DNA of 64,000 nt from CAKRZE01 sp045617585 (GTDB taxonomy: Bacteria > Bacillota > Clostridia > Oscillospirales > CAG-272): contig JAZLIW010000015.1 of assembly GCA_045617585.1 (NCBI GenBank), positions 14,407 to 78,406 on the forward strand, written 5' to 3'. The translations under genes were made by a program, and so were the position numbers. The notes under the pieces are model-generated. The model had not been told where the DNA came from. It worked only from the letters and a program-made list of their open reading frames with translations, and ran no database searches. Shown in pieces: positions 1 through 8,923 of this stretch; within the stretch, counting starts at the first letter, position 1; every line of letters starts with the position of its first letter.

Positions 1-948
1 CGGCGAGTCGTTGGTCTCCGCGATGACGGAGGAAACGATGCTCATGCCGAGCGCCTTTTCCTTATCGTTAAACTCGCCGAACACGTACCCTTCCATATAC
101 CGGGAACGGTTCTCCGTGCTCTCTCCCGTTCCGATCTCATAGAGCCCTTCGGCGTCCCCGCCATCGACCTGCTTCTGATCGGCGATCCGGGGCAGATCCT
201 CCAAACGGTCGAAGTCCTTCAGATAGGAATCGAGCAGAGCGAATACCTCCTCCGTCGGGATCCTGCCGTCGAGGACGATATAGGAGTTCGAGGGGTGGTA
301 ATATTTGCGGTACGAGGCCACGAACTGCTCGTAGGTCAGTTCCGGGATCGCGTCCGGCGCGCCGCCCGACTCAAAGCGGTAGCAGGTATCCGGGTACAGC
401 TGACGCATGAGCTGCTTGTGGATCTGACGGTCCACCGAGGTATATGCGCCCTTCATCTCGCTGTACACGACGCCGCTGCGCGTCAGCACGCCGTCGTCGC
501 CGACCTCGTAATGCCAGCCCTCCTGACGGAAGATCTCCGGCTTATGAAGAATGGCGGGACGGAACACCGCGTCGAGATAGACCTCGGTGAGGTTCAGAAA
601 ATCGCGGCGGTTTCTCGAAGAGACGGGATAGAAGGTCTTATCCGAAAAGGTCATCGCGTTGAGGAAGGTATTGAGCGAGGTGCGGAGGAGGTTGACGAAC
701 GGTTCCTTGACCGGGAACTTGTCCGAGCCGCAGAGCACGGAATGCTCAAGGATATGGAAAACGCCGGTGTCGTCCTCGGGTGTGGTCTTGAACGCGATCC
801 CGAAGACCATGTTGGTGTCGTCCCGATCCAGCCAGATGGCGCGCGCGCCGTTTTTGTCGTAGGTCAGCTCGACCATTTCCGCCCTGGTCTCCGGCAGAAA
901 GCGGGTGCTGGTTACGGTAAAGCCGTGCAGTTTCTCACCTGTTTTCAT
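1..948 (-). CDS. M16C (presequence-protease-like) zinc metallopeptidase, C-terminus beyond the window
   Basis: I translated the reverse strand from an ATG at 948 preceded by AGGAGAACCAAG; the frame stays open for 316 codons to the window edge, so only the N-terminal third of a protein that is usually about 970 residues is visible. The inverted zinc motif HILEH lies near residues 65-69, followed by SVLCGSDKFPVKEP, which is typical of the M16C branch (PreP/Cym1 and clostridial relatives) of the insulinase family. These enzymes close around and degrade unfolded peptides. The gene diverges from the SRP RNA promoter. M16C assignment is from family knowledge; substrate is unknown. Confidence 0.88.
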   Translation of the reverse strand, partial: MKTGEKLHGFTVTSTRFLPETRAEMVELTYDKNGARAIWLDRDDTNMVFGIAFKTTPEDDTGVFHILEHSVLCGSDKFPVKEPFVNLLRTSLNTFLNAMTFSDKTFYPVSSRNRRDFLNLTEVYLDAVFRPAILHKPEIFRQEGWHYEVGDDGVLTRSGVVYSEMKGAYTSVDRQIHKQLMRQLYPDTCYRFESGGAPDAIPELTYEQFVASYRKYYHPSNSYIVLDGRIPTEEVFALLDSYLKDFDRLEDLPRIADQKQVDGGDAEGLYEIGTGESTENRSRYMEGYVFGEFNDKEKALGMSIVSSVIAETNDSP

Positions 949-1063
949 CTTGGTTCTCCTTTGTTTCCATCATTATCTGTTGATTCTTTTATTATACACC
1001 AAAAAAGCCGGGATAGCAAGACGGGAACGATATTTCTTTTCTGTGAAAAGTTCCGGAAACCCC

Positions 1064-1092
1064 TTGCTTTTTTTCCTTCTATATGATATAAT
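1064..1092 (+). promoter_or_regulatory. Sigma-A promoter of the SRP RNA gene
   Basis: TTGCTT (1064-1069) and TATAAT (1087-1092) are separated by 17 bp, placing the start near 1099, just before the first SRP RNA hairpin. Confidence 0.75.
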
Positions 1093-1098
1093 ATATGT

Positions 1099-1330
1099 TG
1101 CCGGAGCGATCCGGTATCATTCGCCGAAAGCGGGTCTTGTGCGATAGACCGCCGTGAACCATGTCAGGCGGGGAACCGAGCAGCATTAAGCGGAGTGGAA
1201 TATGTGCCGCAAGGGTGCCTGTTTCGGCGAATGTTCTTTTTGATAACCGTCTCCGGTGAAACGGAGGACTCGCCCGCATCGCGGCTACCCCAACGGCAGA
1301 AGCCGGGCGGCCGGTTGACGGGATTTTTTT
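1099..1330 (+). ncRNA. ffs: Signal recognition particle RNA, large (Alu-containing) form
   Basis: The conserved SRP core is visible: GTGAACCATGTCAGG near 1153-1167, the GGAA tetraloop of helix 8 closed by CGG/CCG, GAGCAGCATTAAG (1178-1190), and GTGCCGCAAGGGTGCC on the other strand of the helix. The helix 5 arms CATTCGCCGAAA (about 1118-1129) and TTTCGGCGAATG (about 1222-1233) are perfectly complementary over 12 bp. Sequence continues on both sides, as in the Bacillus/Clostridium type with an Alu domain, and ends in a T run at 1324-1330. It scaffolds Ffh for co-translational membrane targeting. The exact 5' and 3' ends are inferred from the promoter and T run. Confidence 0.9.
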
Positions 1331-1381
1331 GATTTTCCCCTTTCCGGGGCAAAACGGTAAACGGCAAGGAAAGGAACCGAT

Positions 1382-2971
1382 ATGAGCGCACATCAGGCAC
1401 TGTACAGAAAGTGGAGACCCAAAACCTTTTCCGACGTCTGCGGTCAGGACCATATCACCTCGGTCCTGAAATACGAGGTCGAAAACGGCAGGACCTCCCA
1501 CGCCTATCTTTTCTGCGGTTCCCGCGGTACCGGAAAAACCACCTGCGCCAAGATCCTCGCCCGCGCGGTGAACTGCGAGCACCCCGTGGGCGGCGATCCC
1601 TGCGGCGTCTGCGAAAGCTGCCGCGCCATCGAGAGCGAGGCGGCGACCGACGTCATCGAGATGGATGCCGCGTCCAACAACGGCGTGGAATACATCCGCG
1701 ATATCCGCGACGAGGTCATCTATACCCCCGCCATGGTGAAATACAGGGTCTACATCATCGACGAGGTCCATATGCTGTCTTCCAGCGCCTTCAACGCGCT
1801 GCTGAAAACGCTGGAGGAGCCGCCGGAGCACGTCGTCTTCATCCTTGCGACCACCGAGCTGCAGAAGATCCCGGCGACCATCCTCTCCCGCTGCCAGCGC
1901 TTCGACTTCCGCCGCATCCCGAACGACGTGATCGCGGCAAGACTGAAGTTCATCGCCGGGCAGGAATCGATCACCGTCTCCGACGAGGCGCTTTCGATGC
2001 TGGCGCGGCTCGCCGCAGGCGGGATGCGCGACGCGGTCTCCCTGCTTGAACTCTGTGCCGGGGAGGGCAAACCGATCGACGCCCGGACCGTGATCGACAT
2101 CGCGGGGATCAGCGGCAGAGAAATGCTGTCGCGGACGGTGCGCGCGGTGCTGGACGCCGATTACGAGGAGATCTTCTCGGTCGTTTCCTCCCTTTACGCC
2201 TCTTCCAAGGACCTCTCGGTCTTTTTCTCCGACCTGATCGGATACTACCGCGATATGCTGGTCATCAAAACGGCAAGGAATGCCGCCTCCTATCTGGAAC
2301 TGACCGACGCCGAGCTCGATAGTCTGAAGGAAGACGCCGCCCGGTTCACGAAGGAGCTGCTGATCTGGCAGAGCCGCGTCCTCGACGACGCGTATCTGAA
2401 CATGGCAAAGGGGACCGGCTCCAAGCGGCTGATCGCGGAAATGACGCTGATCCGCCTCTCGGACGCGCGTCTCGACCGCTCCGCCTCCGCGCTGATGGCG
2501 CGCATGGCGGCACTGGAAGAAAAGATGGCAGGCGGTGCGGCGTTTGCTCCCGCCGTCCGTCCGAAGGAAGCGGCGGCATCCACCGCGGAGCGGCAGACGG
2601 AGGGATCACCGGCAAAGCGCGCAGATGACCCGCAGACCGGAAAGGCGGAAGAAGAAAGCAAAGCGGAGGCGCCGGTCCTCACGCCGATCACTGGCTTTAT
2701 CGAAGTGATCCGGAAGCTCGAGGCCTCGGACCCCGGCAGCGCTTCCCTTCTCAAAACGGCAAAGGCGGATTACGACGCGGGGCGGGACAGGATCGTTCTC
2801 ACCGTGGAGAACGCGTTCTGCCGTTCCATGATCGACCGCGACAGCGTCAGAACGGCGCTCGCGTCGGCATTTACGGGCATCGCGGGAAACGGCCCGTGCA
2901 GAGCAGACATGATCGAGGTCCGGATCGCGCAGCGCCCGGCATCGGACGGCGCACCCGACCTTGATTTCTGA
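1382..2971 (+). CDS. dnaX: DNA polymerase III subunit gamma/tau
   Basis: 529 aa clamp-loader ATPase. The N-terminus YRKWRPKTFSDVCGQ is the family hallmark; Walker A GSRGTGKTT lies near residues 45-53, a four-cysteine zinc module (CEHPVGGDPCGVCESC) follows, and IDEVHML is the Walker B. After about residue 370 comes an Ala/Glu-rich linker and a C-terminal domain that would bind the polymerase. AAGGAAAGGAACC precedes the ATG. It heads a dnaX-ybaB-recR replication/repair cluster that is conserved in Firmicutes, directly downstream of SRP RNA. No clear programmed frameshift signal for a separate gamma form was seen. Confidence 0.97.
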   Translation: MSAHQALYRKWRPKTFSDVCGQDHITSVLKYEVENGRTSHAYLFCGSRGTGKTTCAKILARAVNCEHPVGGDPCGVCESCRAIESEAATDVIEMDAASNNGVEYIRDIRDEVIYTPAMVKYRVYIIDEVHMLSSSAFNALLKTLEEPPEHVVFILATTELQKIPATILSRCQRFDFRRIPNDVIAARLKFIAGQESITVSDEALSMLARLAAGGMRDAVSLLELCAGEGKPIDARTVIDIAGISGREMLSRTVRAVLDADYEEIFSVVSSLYASSKDLSVFFSDLIGYYRDMLVIKTARNAASYLELTDAELDSLKEDAARFTKELLIWQSRVLDDAYLNMAKGTGSKRLIAEMTLIRLSDARLDRSASALMARMAALEEKMAGGAAFAPAVRPKEAAASTAERQTEGSPAKRADDPQTGKAEEESKAEAPVLTPITGFIEVIRKLEASDPGSASLLKTAKADYDAGRDRIVLTVENAFCRSMIDRDSVRTALASAFTGIAGNGPCRADMIEVRIAQRPASDGAPDLDF

Positions 2972-3006
2972 AAAATACAAGAAGACAAGAAAAAAGGAGA
3001 TACGAC

Positions 3007-3354
3007 ATGAAAGCAAGATTACCGCAGGGTATGGGCGGCGGTCCCTCCAATATGCAGGGGATGCTCCGTCAGGCACAGAAAATGCAGGAGCAGATGACCG
3101 CGCTGCAGGAAGAACTGGACGCGAAGGAATACGAAATCAAGGCGGGCGGCGGCGCCGTCACCGTGAAGATCAACGGGAAAAAGGAGATCCTTTCTCTCGA
3201 CCTCAAGCCCGAGATCGTCGATCCCGACGACATCGAGATGCTTTCCGACGTGATCGTCGCGGCGGTCAACGAAGCCATCCGCACGGTGGAGGACACGAAC
3301 GCCGCTGAAATGTCCAAGGTCACCGGGGGCATGAACATCCCCGGGATGTTCTGA
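3007..3354 (+). CDS. YbaB/EbfC family nucleoid-associated protein
   Basis: 115 aa. The N-terminal Gly/Met/Gln-rich segment (GGGPSNMQGMLRQAQKMQ) and the middle part (GGGAVTVKINGKKEI) match the YbaB/EbfC family, small dimeric DNA-binding proteins almost always encoded between dnaX and recR, as here. The ATG at 3007 follows AAAAAGGAGATACGAC. Its stop overlaps the recR start by one base (TGATG), suggesting translational coupling. Precise function in recombination or nucleoid organisation is not settled for the family. Confidence 0.95.
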   Translation: MKARLPQGMGGGPSNMQGMLRQAQKMQEQMTALQEELDAKEYEIKAGGGAVTVKINGKKEILSLDLKPEIVDPDDIEMLSDVIVAAVNEAIRTVEDTNAAEMSKVTGGMNIPGMF

Positions 3355-3962
3355 TGTCATCCGAATTCCTTCCGGCGGTGGAGGAGCTGGTCAACCGGTT
3401 CCGCCGCCTCCCCGGCATCGGAAAAAAGACCGCCGTCCGCCTTGCCTACTCCGTTTTAGACGGATCGGACGCGGACGCGAAGGCGTTTTCGGACGCGATC
3501 CTCAACGCAAAGTCAAGGATCACGCGCTGCACGGTCTGCGGCAATCTCAGCGAGGGCGGGCTCTGCCCCGTCTGCGCCGACGCGAAACGCGATTTTTCGA
3601 CCGTCTGCGTGGTAGAGGACTGCCGCGCCGTCGGCTCCATGGAAAAAGTCAGAGAATTCCGCGGCGTCTATCACGTTCTCGGCGGGACCATCTCCCCCCT
3701 TGACGGCAGGACGCCCGAAATGCTCAATATCGCCTCCTTGACCGAGCGCGTCGCGGCGGGCGGCATCTCCGAGGTCATCCTCGCCACCAATCCCACGGTC
3801 GAAGGGGAAATGACCGCGCTTTATATCGCAAAACAACTCCGTCCGCTCGGCGTCCGCGTGACCCGTCTCGCTTACGGGATCCCGGTCGGCGGCGATCTGG
3901 AGTTTGCCGACGAAATGACGCTGTTCCGCGCCATGGACGGCAGAAAAGAAATCGAAGAATAA
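3354..3962 (+). CDS. recR: Recombination protein RecR
   Basis: 202 aa, the normal family length. It has the N-terminal helix-hairpin-helix segment (LPGIGKKTAVRLAY), a C4 zinc finger (CTVCGNLSEGGLCPVC, about residues 60-75), then a Toprim domain beginning with VCVVEDCRAVGSME. RecR acts with RecF/RecO to load RecA at gaps. The start overlaps the YbaB stop codon. Confidence 0.97.
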   Translation: MSSEFLPAVEELVNRFRRLPGIGKKTAVRLAYSVLDGSDADAKAFSDAILNAKSRITRCTVCGNLSEGGLCPVCADAKRDFSTVCVVEDCRAVGSMEKVREFRGVYHVLGGTISPLDGRTPEMLNIASLTERVAAGGISEVILATNPTVEGEMTALYIAKQLRPLGVRVTRLAYGIPVGGDLEFADEMTLFRAMDGRKEIEE

Positions 3963-3983
3963 GAAACCAAGGAGAAAAGGAGC

Positions 3984-4718
3984 ATGTTCGGTCCTTCTTC
4001 CTTTCCCTCCGTCCCGCTCCCCGGCGTTTCCGTCAGTGACGTCACGCAGGCGGAAGCCCTGCGCACGACCTTTCTCCGTCGGAAGCACGGGATCAGGACC
4101 CTGATCTTCACGCCGAACACGGAAATGGCGTACCGGGCAGCCGCGGATCCCGCGTTTGCCGCCGTGCTGAAGGAAGCGGATCTTTCCCTTCCGGACGGGC
4201 AGGGGCTCGTCCTCAGCGCCCGGTTCCTCGGCGTTCCCGTCCCGGAAAAGATCCCGGGGATCGACTTCGGCGAGGCGCTGCTCCGCATTGCGGCAAAGCG
4301 CCGTCTTTCGGTCGCGTTTTACGGCGGAAAGCAGGGGATCGCGGAAGAAGCGGCGGAGCGGATGAAGATAAAATATCCGGGTCTTACCGTGTGCGGCACG
4401 TACGACGGCTATCACCCGCTGCCCGAGGATCCGCACGCGGATCTTCTCTTCGTTTGCCTCGGCTCACCGCGTCAGGAATACTGGGCGGCGGAGCACGCGG
4501 AAGAACTCGACTGCTCCGTGATCGCCTGCCTCGGCGGCGCCCTCGACGTCTGGTCCGGGAAAAAAAGCCGCGCGCCCCTTTTGATGCGGCGCGGCGGGCT
4601 GGAATGGCTGTACCGCCTGATAAAGGAGCCTTCCCGGTTCCCGCGGATGCTCTCCATCCCGAAGTATCTCCTCCTGGTCGCGGGTGAAAAAGCCGGGAAC
4701 GCCTTTTCTCAACGATGA
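3984..4718 (+). CDS. WecG/TagA/CpsF family glycosyltransferase
   Basis: 244 aa, GT26 family. Diagnostic motifs are PDGQGLVLSARFLG, PGIDF, YGGKQGIAEEAAERM and VCLGSPRQEYW. Family members transfer ManNAc or a related sugar from a UDP donor to a lipid-linked GlcNAc on the inner membrane face, early in teichoic acid or exopolysaccharide synthesis. GGAGAAAAGGAGC gives a strong ribosome site 21 nt after recR. No other wall-polymer gene is nearby, so acceptor and product cannot be named. Confidence 0.9.
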   Translation: MFGPSSFPSVPLPGVSVSDVTQAEALRTTFLRRKHGIRTLIFTPNTEMAYRAAADPAFAAVLKEADLSLPDGQGLVLSARFLGVPVPEKIPGIDFGEALLRIAAKRRLSVAFYGGKQGIAEEAAERMKIKYPGLTVCGTYDGYHPLPEDPHADLLFVCLGSPRQEYWAAEHAEELDCSVIACLGGALDVWSGKKSRAPLLMRRGGLEWLYRLIKEPSRFPRMLSIPKYLLLVAGEKAGNAFSQR

Positions 4719-4723
4719 TATGA

Positions 4724-7700
4724 ATGGAAACAGATATGGCTGAAACGAAAAAAAATCAGAATTCCACGAAAAAAAGTCCTCCCGCCGGCCGCTCCGCACA
4801 GACGAACGCGGCAGTAAAGAAGGACCGTGCCCCGGCGTCTGAAAAGAAAGCGGCACCCGCAAAAAGAGCGGAACCGGCGCAGGGAAAAAAAGAAGAGCCC
4901 GCGCACTCCTCTTCCCCGTCCCGCGCGAAAAAGATCCTCAGTCAGATCCTGCCCTACGTGCTGGTCCTGCTGAGCGTCTTCCTGATCGTCTGCTTTCTGA
5001 CCTTTGACCCGTCGGGAAAGACGAACCCCTATACCGGGATCATCGGGAACGGGCTCTGCAAACTCGCCTTCGGTCTGTTCTCGGGGGCCGCGTATCTGAT
5101 GCCCCTGCTTGCTCTGCTCTACGCGCTGTTCTGGAAGCACGATTTCGGCTTCCCGGTCGGAAAAGGCGAGCGGGCAATCTGGGGAACGCTCTTTTTACTG
5201 TTTACGGCAGCGGATATCCACGCGATCGCCTTCCTGAACCACCCTGAGCTGAAGGCTTTTGGAGTCGGCTTCCTGTGGGAACAGGGCGTGAATCGCGTCG
5301 GCGGAGGCGTCCTCGGCGGACTGCTCGGCACGGCGCTGCTGAATCTGGTCGGGAAAGTCGGCTCGCTGCTGATCGGGATCGCCGTCGCGATCCTGTTCGC
5401 CCTCTTCTTCTTCGGGCTGACGCCCCACACCATCTACGTCTGGATCGCGTTCTCCCTCCACGAGAACCGGGAACGCAGGCAGGAGCAGAAGGAAGCGCGC
5501 GAGGAAAAACTCGCGCAGATTGAAGAGGAGCGCCGCGCCCGCGCCAAAGAAAAGAGAGAGCGTGAGCTGGAGCGCCAGCAGGAGCAGGAGCGCAGACGCG
5601 CCGAAGCCGATCTTGAGCAGAAGCGCAAGCCCTACGTTGACGAGGAACCGATCGGCACCCCGTCCGGGAACACCGGAAGCGGCAGCGGTCAGAACGCGCC
5701 CGGCGTTTACGAGCACGTCAAGCCGATCATCGGCCCCAAGAAAAAATTCGTGCCAGTGGACGAGGACGATACCGACGTGCCGCACGAGGTCGCTCTGACC
5801 GGAAGCGGTCCCGAAGAGAACGGTCCCTTCGACTTCCCGGAGAACGATCCCGCAGACGAAAAGACCGGGCACGCGGAGGACGAGGAGTCCATCTACGCCC
5901 CCGATTTCACCATGAACGGCGGGAAAAAGCCGCCGCTCCCGCAGAAAAAGCAAGAGCCTGATCCCACCGCGGCCGCCGGGCAGGAAAAGACCGCCGTCAA
6001 AAAGCCCGCCGGAACAGAGGACGAGGTCATCGACCTCGAGGCGATCTTCACCGATCCCGAAGGCAACGACGTGATCGAGAAATTTCAGGAGGAGCAGCGC
6101 AGAAGGGAGCTTGAGGCCAAGGTCAAGCGCGACCTTGACGAGCATCCCGTCACCGGCGCCGCGGGGGATGAAAACCAGGCGGAATACGACCTCGCCATCC
6201 GCCGCCTCTCCGCCCTGACCGGCACGGAGCCCGCGAAAGAGCTCGTCGAGACGCCGGTCCCCGAAAAGAAGCCGTACCAATTCCCGCCCGTCACGCTGAT
6301 GAAGCTGGATCCCGCACCCGTCAACGAGGACGTCAGCGAGGAGCTGCATTCCAACGGCGTCAAGCTGGTCGAAACGCTCCGTTCCTTCAAGGTCCGCACC
6401 AAGATCGTCAATATTTCCCGCGGTCCGACCATCACCCGCTATGAGCTGACTCCCGAAGAAGGCGTCCGCGTCCGTCAGATCGCGAATCTGGTGGACGATA
6501 TCGCGCTGAACCTTGCCACCTCCGGCGTCCGTATCGAAGCGCCGATCCCCGGCAAGAGCGCGGTCGGCATCGAAGTCCCGAACAAGAACGTCGCGACCGT
6601 CTTCCTGCGCGAGCTGATCGACACGCCCAAGTTCAAAAACGCGCCCAGCTTGATCACCGCCTGCCTCGGCAAGGACGTCGCCGGCGACCCGATCTACTTC
6701 GACATCGCGAAAATGCCGCATCTGCTCATCGCCGGAGCGACCGGTATGGGTAAATCGGTCTGTATGAACAGCATCATCGTCAGCCTGCTCTACAAAGCAA
6801 GCCCCGACGACGTCAAGCTGATGCTCATCGACCCGAAGAAGGTCGAAATGAACATCTACAACGGTCTGCCCCATCTGCTCGTTCCGGTCGTCTCCGATCC
6901 GAAGAAGGCGGCGGGCGCGCTCCACTGGGCAGTGACCGAGATGGAACGCCGCTACGAGCTCATCGAGGGCATGGGCGTGCGTGACCTGAAAAACTACAAC
7001 AAAGCGATCGAGGGCGACCCGAAAAAGGAACATCTGCCCCAGATCGTGATCCTGATCGACGAGCTTGCCGACCTCATGATGACCGCCTCCGACGACGTCG
7101 AGACCTCGATCTGCCGTCTCGCGCAGAAGGCGAGAGCCGCCGGGATGCACCTGATCATCGGTACGCAGCGTCCTTCGGTCGACGTCATCACCGGTCTGAT
7201 CAAGGCAAACGTCCCCTCGCGTATCGCGTTCACCGTCTCCCAGCAGATGGATTCCCGCGTCATCCTTGACATGGTAGGCGCCGAGAAGCTGATCGGGCGC
7301 GGCGACATGCTCTACGCCCCGGTCGGCGCTTCCAAACCCATCCGCGTGCAGGGCGCCTTCGTCTCCGAAGGAGAGGTCGAAGATATCGTCTCCTTCATCA
7401 AAGATCATCAGGGCGTCACGGAATACAGCGGCGATATCATGGAAAGCATCGAAAAGGAAGCCGCCCGCTGCGGCAGCGGAAAGCACGGCTCGGGCGACGC
7501 TCCTGCCGACGGAACCGACGAGGGAGAAGCGGACAATATGCTCAAGCCCGCGATCGAGCTCGCGCTCGAGGCCGGAAAGATCTCCACCTCCCTGATCCAG
7601 CGCCGTCTTTCTCTCGGCTACGGCAGAGCCGCGAAGCTTATCGACAAGATGGAGCGGCTCGGCATCGTCTCCCCGCCCGAAGGGCAGAAACCCCGCTCCG

Positions 7701-7762
7701 TCCTCATCACCCGCGAGCAGTACATGGAAATGGTCCTCGACCACGACGAAGAACTCGGCTGA
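4724..7762 (+). CDS. ftsK: DNA translocase FtsK/SpoIIIE
   Basis: 1012 aa. A Lys/Ala-rich N-terminal tail of about 70 residues precedes several membrane segments (about 75-240), then a charged coiled-coil stretch rich in Glu/Arg/Gln (about 245-300) and a long low-complexity linker. The motor domain follows, with Walker A GATGMGKS near residue 671 and Walker B ILIDELADLM near 775. A C-terminal winged-helix gamma domain (about 930-1000) reads KOPS/SRS-type DNA polarity signals. It pumps chromosomal DNA through the division or sporulation septum. There is no strong ribosome site at 4724; an internal ATG at 4736 is an alternative start. Confidence 0.95.
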   Translation: METDMAETKKNQNSTKKSPPAGRSAQTNAAVKKDRAPASEKKAAPAKRAEPAQGKKEEPAHSSSPSRAKKILSQILPYVLVLLSVFLIVCFLTFDPSGKTNPYTGIIGNGLCKLAFGLFSGAAYLMPLLALLYALFWKHDFGFPVGKGERAIWGTLFLLFTAADIHAIAFLNHPELKAFGVGFLWEQGVNRVGGGVLGGLLGTALLNLVGKVGSLLIGIAVAILFALFFFGLTPHTIYVWIAFSLHENRERRQEQKEAREEKLAQIEEERRARAKEKRERELERQQEQERRRAEADLEQKRKPYVDEEPIGTPSGNTGSGSGQNAPGVYEHVKPIIGPKKKFVPVDEDDTDVPHEVALTGSGPEENGPFDFPENDPADEKTGHAEDEESIYAPDFTMNGGKKPPLPQKKQEPDPTAAAGQEKTAVKKPAGTEDEVIDLEAIFTDPEGNDVIEKFQEEQRRRELEAKVKRDLDEHPVTGAAGDENQAEYDLAIRRLSALTGTEPAKELVETPVPEKKPYQFPPVTLMKLDPAPVNEDVSEELHSNGVKLVETLRSFKVRTKIVNISRGPTITRYELTPEEGVRVRQIANLVDDIALNLATSGVRIEAPIPGKSAVGIEVPNKNVATVFLRELIDTPKFKNAPSLITACLGKDVAGDPIYFDIAKMPHLLIAGATGMGKSVCMNSIIVSLLYKASPDDVKLMLIDPKKVEMNIYNGLPHLLVPVVSDPKKAAGALHWAVTEMERRYELIEGMGVRDLKNYNKAIEGDPKKEHLPQIVILIDELADLMMTASDDVETSICRLAQKARAAGMHLIIGTQRPSVDVITGLIKANVPSRIAFTVSQQMDSRVILDMVGAEKLIGRGDMLYAPVGASKPIRVQGAFVSEGEVEDIVSFIKDHQGVTEYSGDIMESIEKEAARCGSGKHGSGDAPADGTDEGEADNMLKPAIELALEAGKISTSLIQRRLSLGYGRAAKLIDKMERLGIVSPPEGQKPRSVLITREQYMEMVLDHDEELG

Positions 7763-7798
7763 CCCCGCGGTCGGCATATAAAAGAAAGGAAACGCGTT

Positions 7799-8869
7799 AT
7801 GTCACGTTACACTTCTCTGCTTTCCCGCCTTCCCGACGGGATCGACGCGCTGATCGTCACCTCCGAAAAGAATCAGCGCTATCTTTCCGGCTTTGCTTTC
7901 ACCGACGGCTACGTGGTCGTCACCCGCTCCCACGGCTACCTCTTCACCGACTTCCGCTACATCGAAGCGGCGAAAAGAGAGACCCGCCCCGACTACGAGG
8001 TCCTCATGTTTGAAAACGGCAACCGCACCGCCCTCGTCACCGGAAAGCTGAAGGACGACGGGGTCCGGGTCCTTGCCTACGAGGACAACTTCCTCACGGT
8101 CAGGGAACTGGAAGGGCTGAAAAAAGAATACCCCGATTTCGAGCTCGTCCCGGTCGGGACCGTCCTCGAGGATATGCGCGTCTTCAAGGACGAGGAAGAG
8201 ATCTCCTGCATCGTCAAGGCGCAGCGGATCGCGGAAGCGGCGCTGGAAGAGACCCTGAAGCGCCTGACGCCCGACATGACCGAGATCGAGGTCGCGGCAG
8301 AGCTGGAATATCACATGAGACGCGGCGGCGCGGCGGGGACCTCCTTTGACACGATCGCCGTCTCCGGCAGGCTCTCCTCCTGCCCGCACGGCGTTCCGCG
8401 CAACGTCAAGCTGGAGCGCGGCTTCCTCACGATGGATTTCGGCGCGTTGTACGGCGGCTATTGCTCCGACATGACCCGTACCGTCGTCCTCGGAAAAGCG
8501 GACGCGGAAATGAAAAAGGTCTACGATACCGTGCTGAAGGCACAGCTCGCCGCCCTTGACGCGATCCGTCCCGGTGCCGACATGGGCGAGATGGACAAGA
8601 TCGCCCGCGTCATCATCTACGGCGCGGGATACGAGGGCTGCTTCGGACACAGCCTCGGGCACGGCGTCGGCATGTTCATCCACGAGCGTCCCGGCTTCTC
8701 CCGTGCGTGGTTCGGTCACGCGCTGGAAGCGGGGCACGTCGTGACGGTCGAACCCGGTATTTATCTGGAAAACCGTTACGGTGTCCGTATCGAGGACATG
8801 GTCGCGATCTATGAGGACCGCGCGGAGAACCTCACCAAGGCACCGAAGGAAATGATCGAGCTGTTTTAA
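7799..8869 (+). CDS. Xaa-Pro aminopeptidase (M24B)
   Basis: 356 aa. An N-terminal creatinase-like domain (about 1-130) precedes the pita-bread catalytic domain. Metal ligands are visible as the Asp pair in MDFGALYGGYCSDMTRT, the His in GHSLGHGVGMFIHE, and the Glu residues in VTVEPGIYL and GVRIEDM. This cytosolic two-metal enzyme removes N-terminal residues before proline. AAGAAAGGAAACG precedes the ATG; a strong hairpin terminator follows. Confidence 0.95.
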   Translation: MSRYTSLLSRLPDGIDALIVTSEKNQRYLSGFAFTDGYVVVTRSHGYLFTDFRYIEAAKRETRPDYEVLMFENGNRTALVTGKLKDDGVRVLAYEDNFLTVRELEGLKKEYPDFELVPVGTVLEDMRVFKDEEEISCIVKAQRIAEAALEETLKRLTPDMTEIEVAAELEYHMRRGGAAGTSFDTIAVSGRLSSCPHGVPRNVKLERGFLTMDFGALYGGYCSDMTRTVVLGKADAEMKKVYDTVLKAQLAALDAIRPGADMGEMDKIARVIIYGAGYEGCFGHSLGHGVGMFIHERPGFSRAWFGHALEAGHVVTVEPGIYLENRYGVRIEDMVAIYEDRAENLTKAPKEMIELF

Positions 8870-8877
8870 TCAAAATC

Positions 8878-8911
8878 CGGGCTGCCGTACGTCGCGTGCG
8901 GCAGCCCGTTT
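8878..8911 (+). terminator. Intrinsic terminator or attenuator between the M24 peptidase gene and mnmE
   Basis: CGGGCTGCCG (8878-8887) pairs with CGGCAGCCCG (8899-8908), with further ACG/CGT pairing inside, followed by only TTT; it ends 4 nt before the mnmE ribosome site, so read-through or attenuation is likely. Confidence 0.7.
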
Positions 8912-8923
8912 CACGAGGTGGAT

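Noticed and set aside
1504..2754. Several minus-strand frames of 70-150 aa over dnaX
   Set aside because: All are antisense to dnaX, with no ribosome sites and Ser/Arg-rich shadow composition.
5195..7777. 860 aa minus-strand frame over ftsK
   Set aside because: Antisense shadow: the plus strand encodes a complete FtsK with Walker motifs and a gamma domain.
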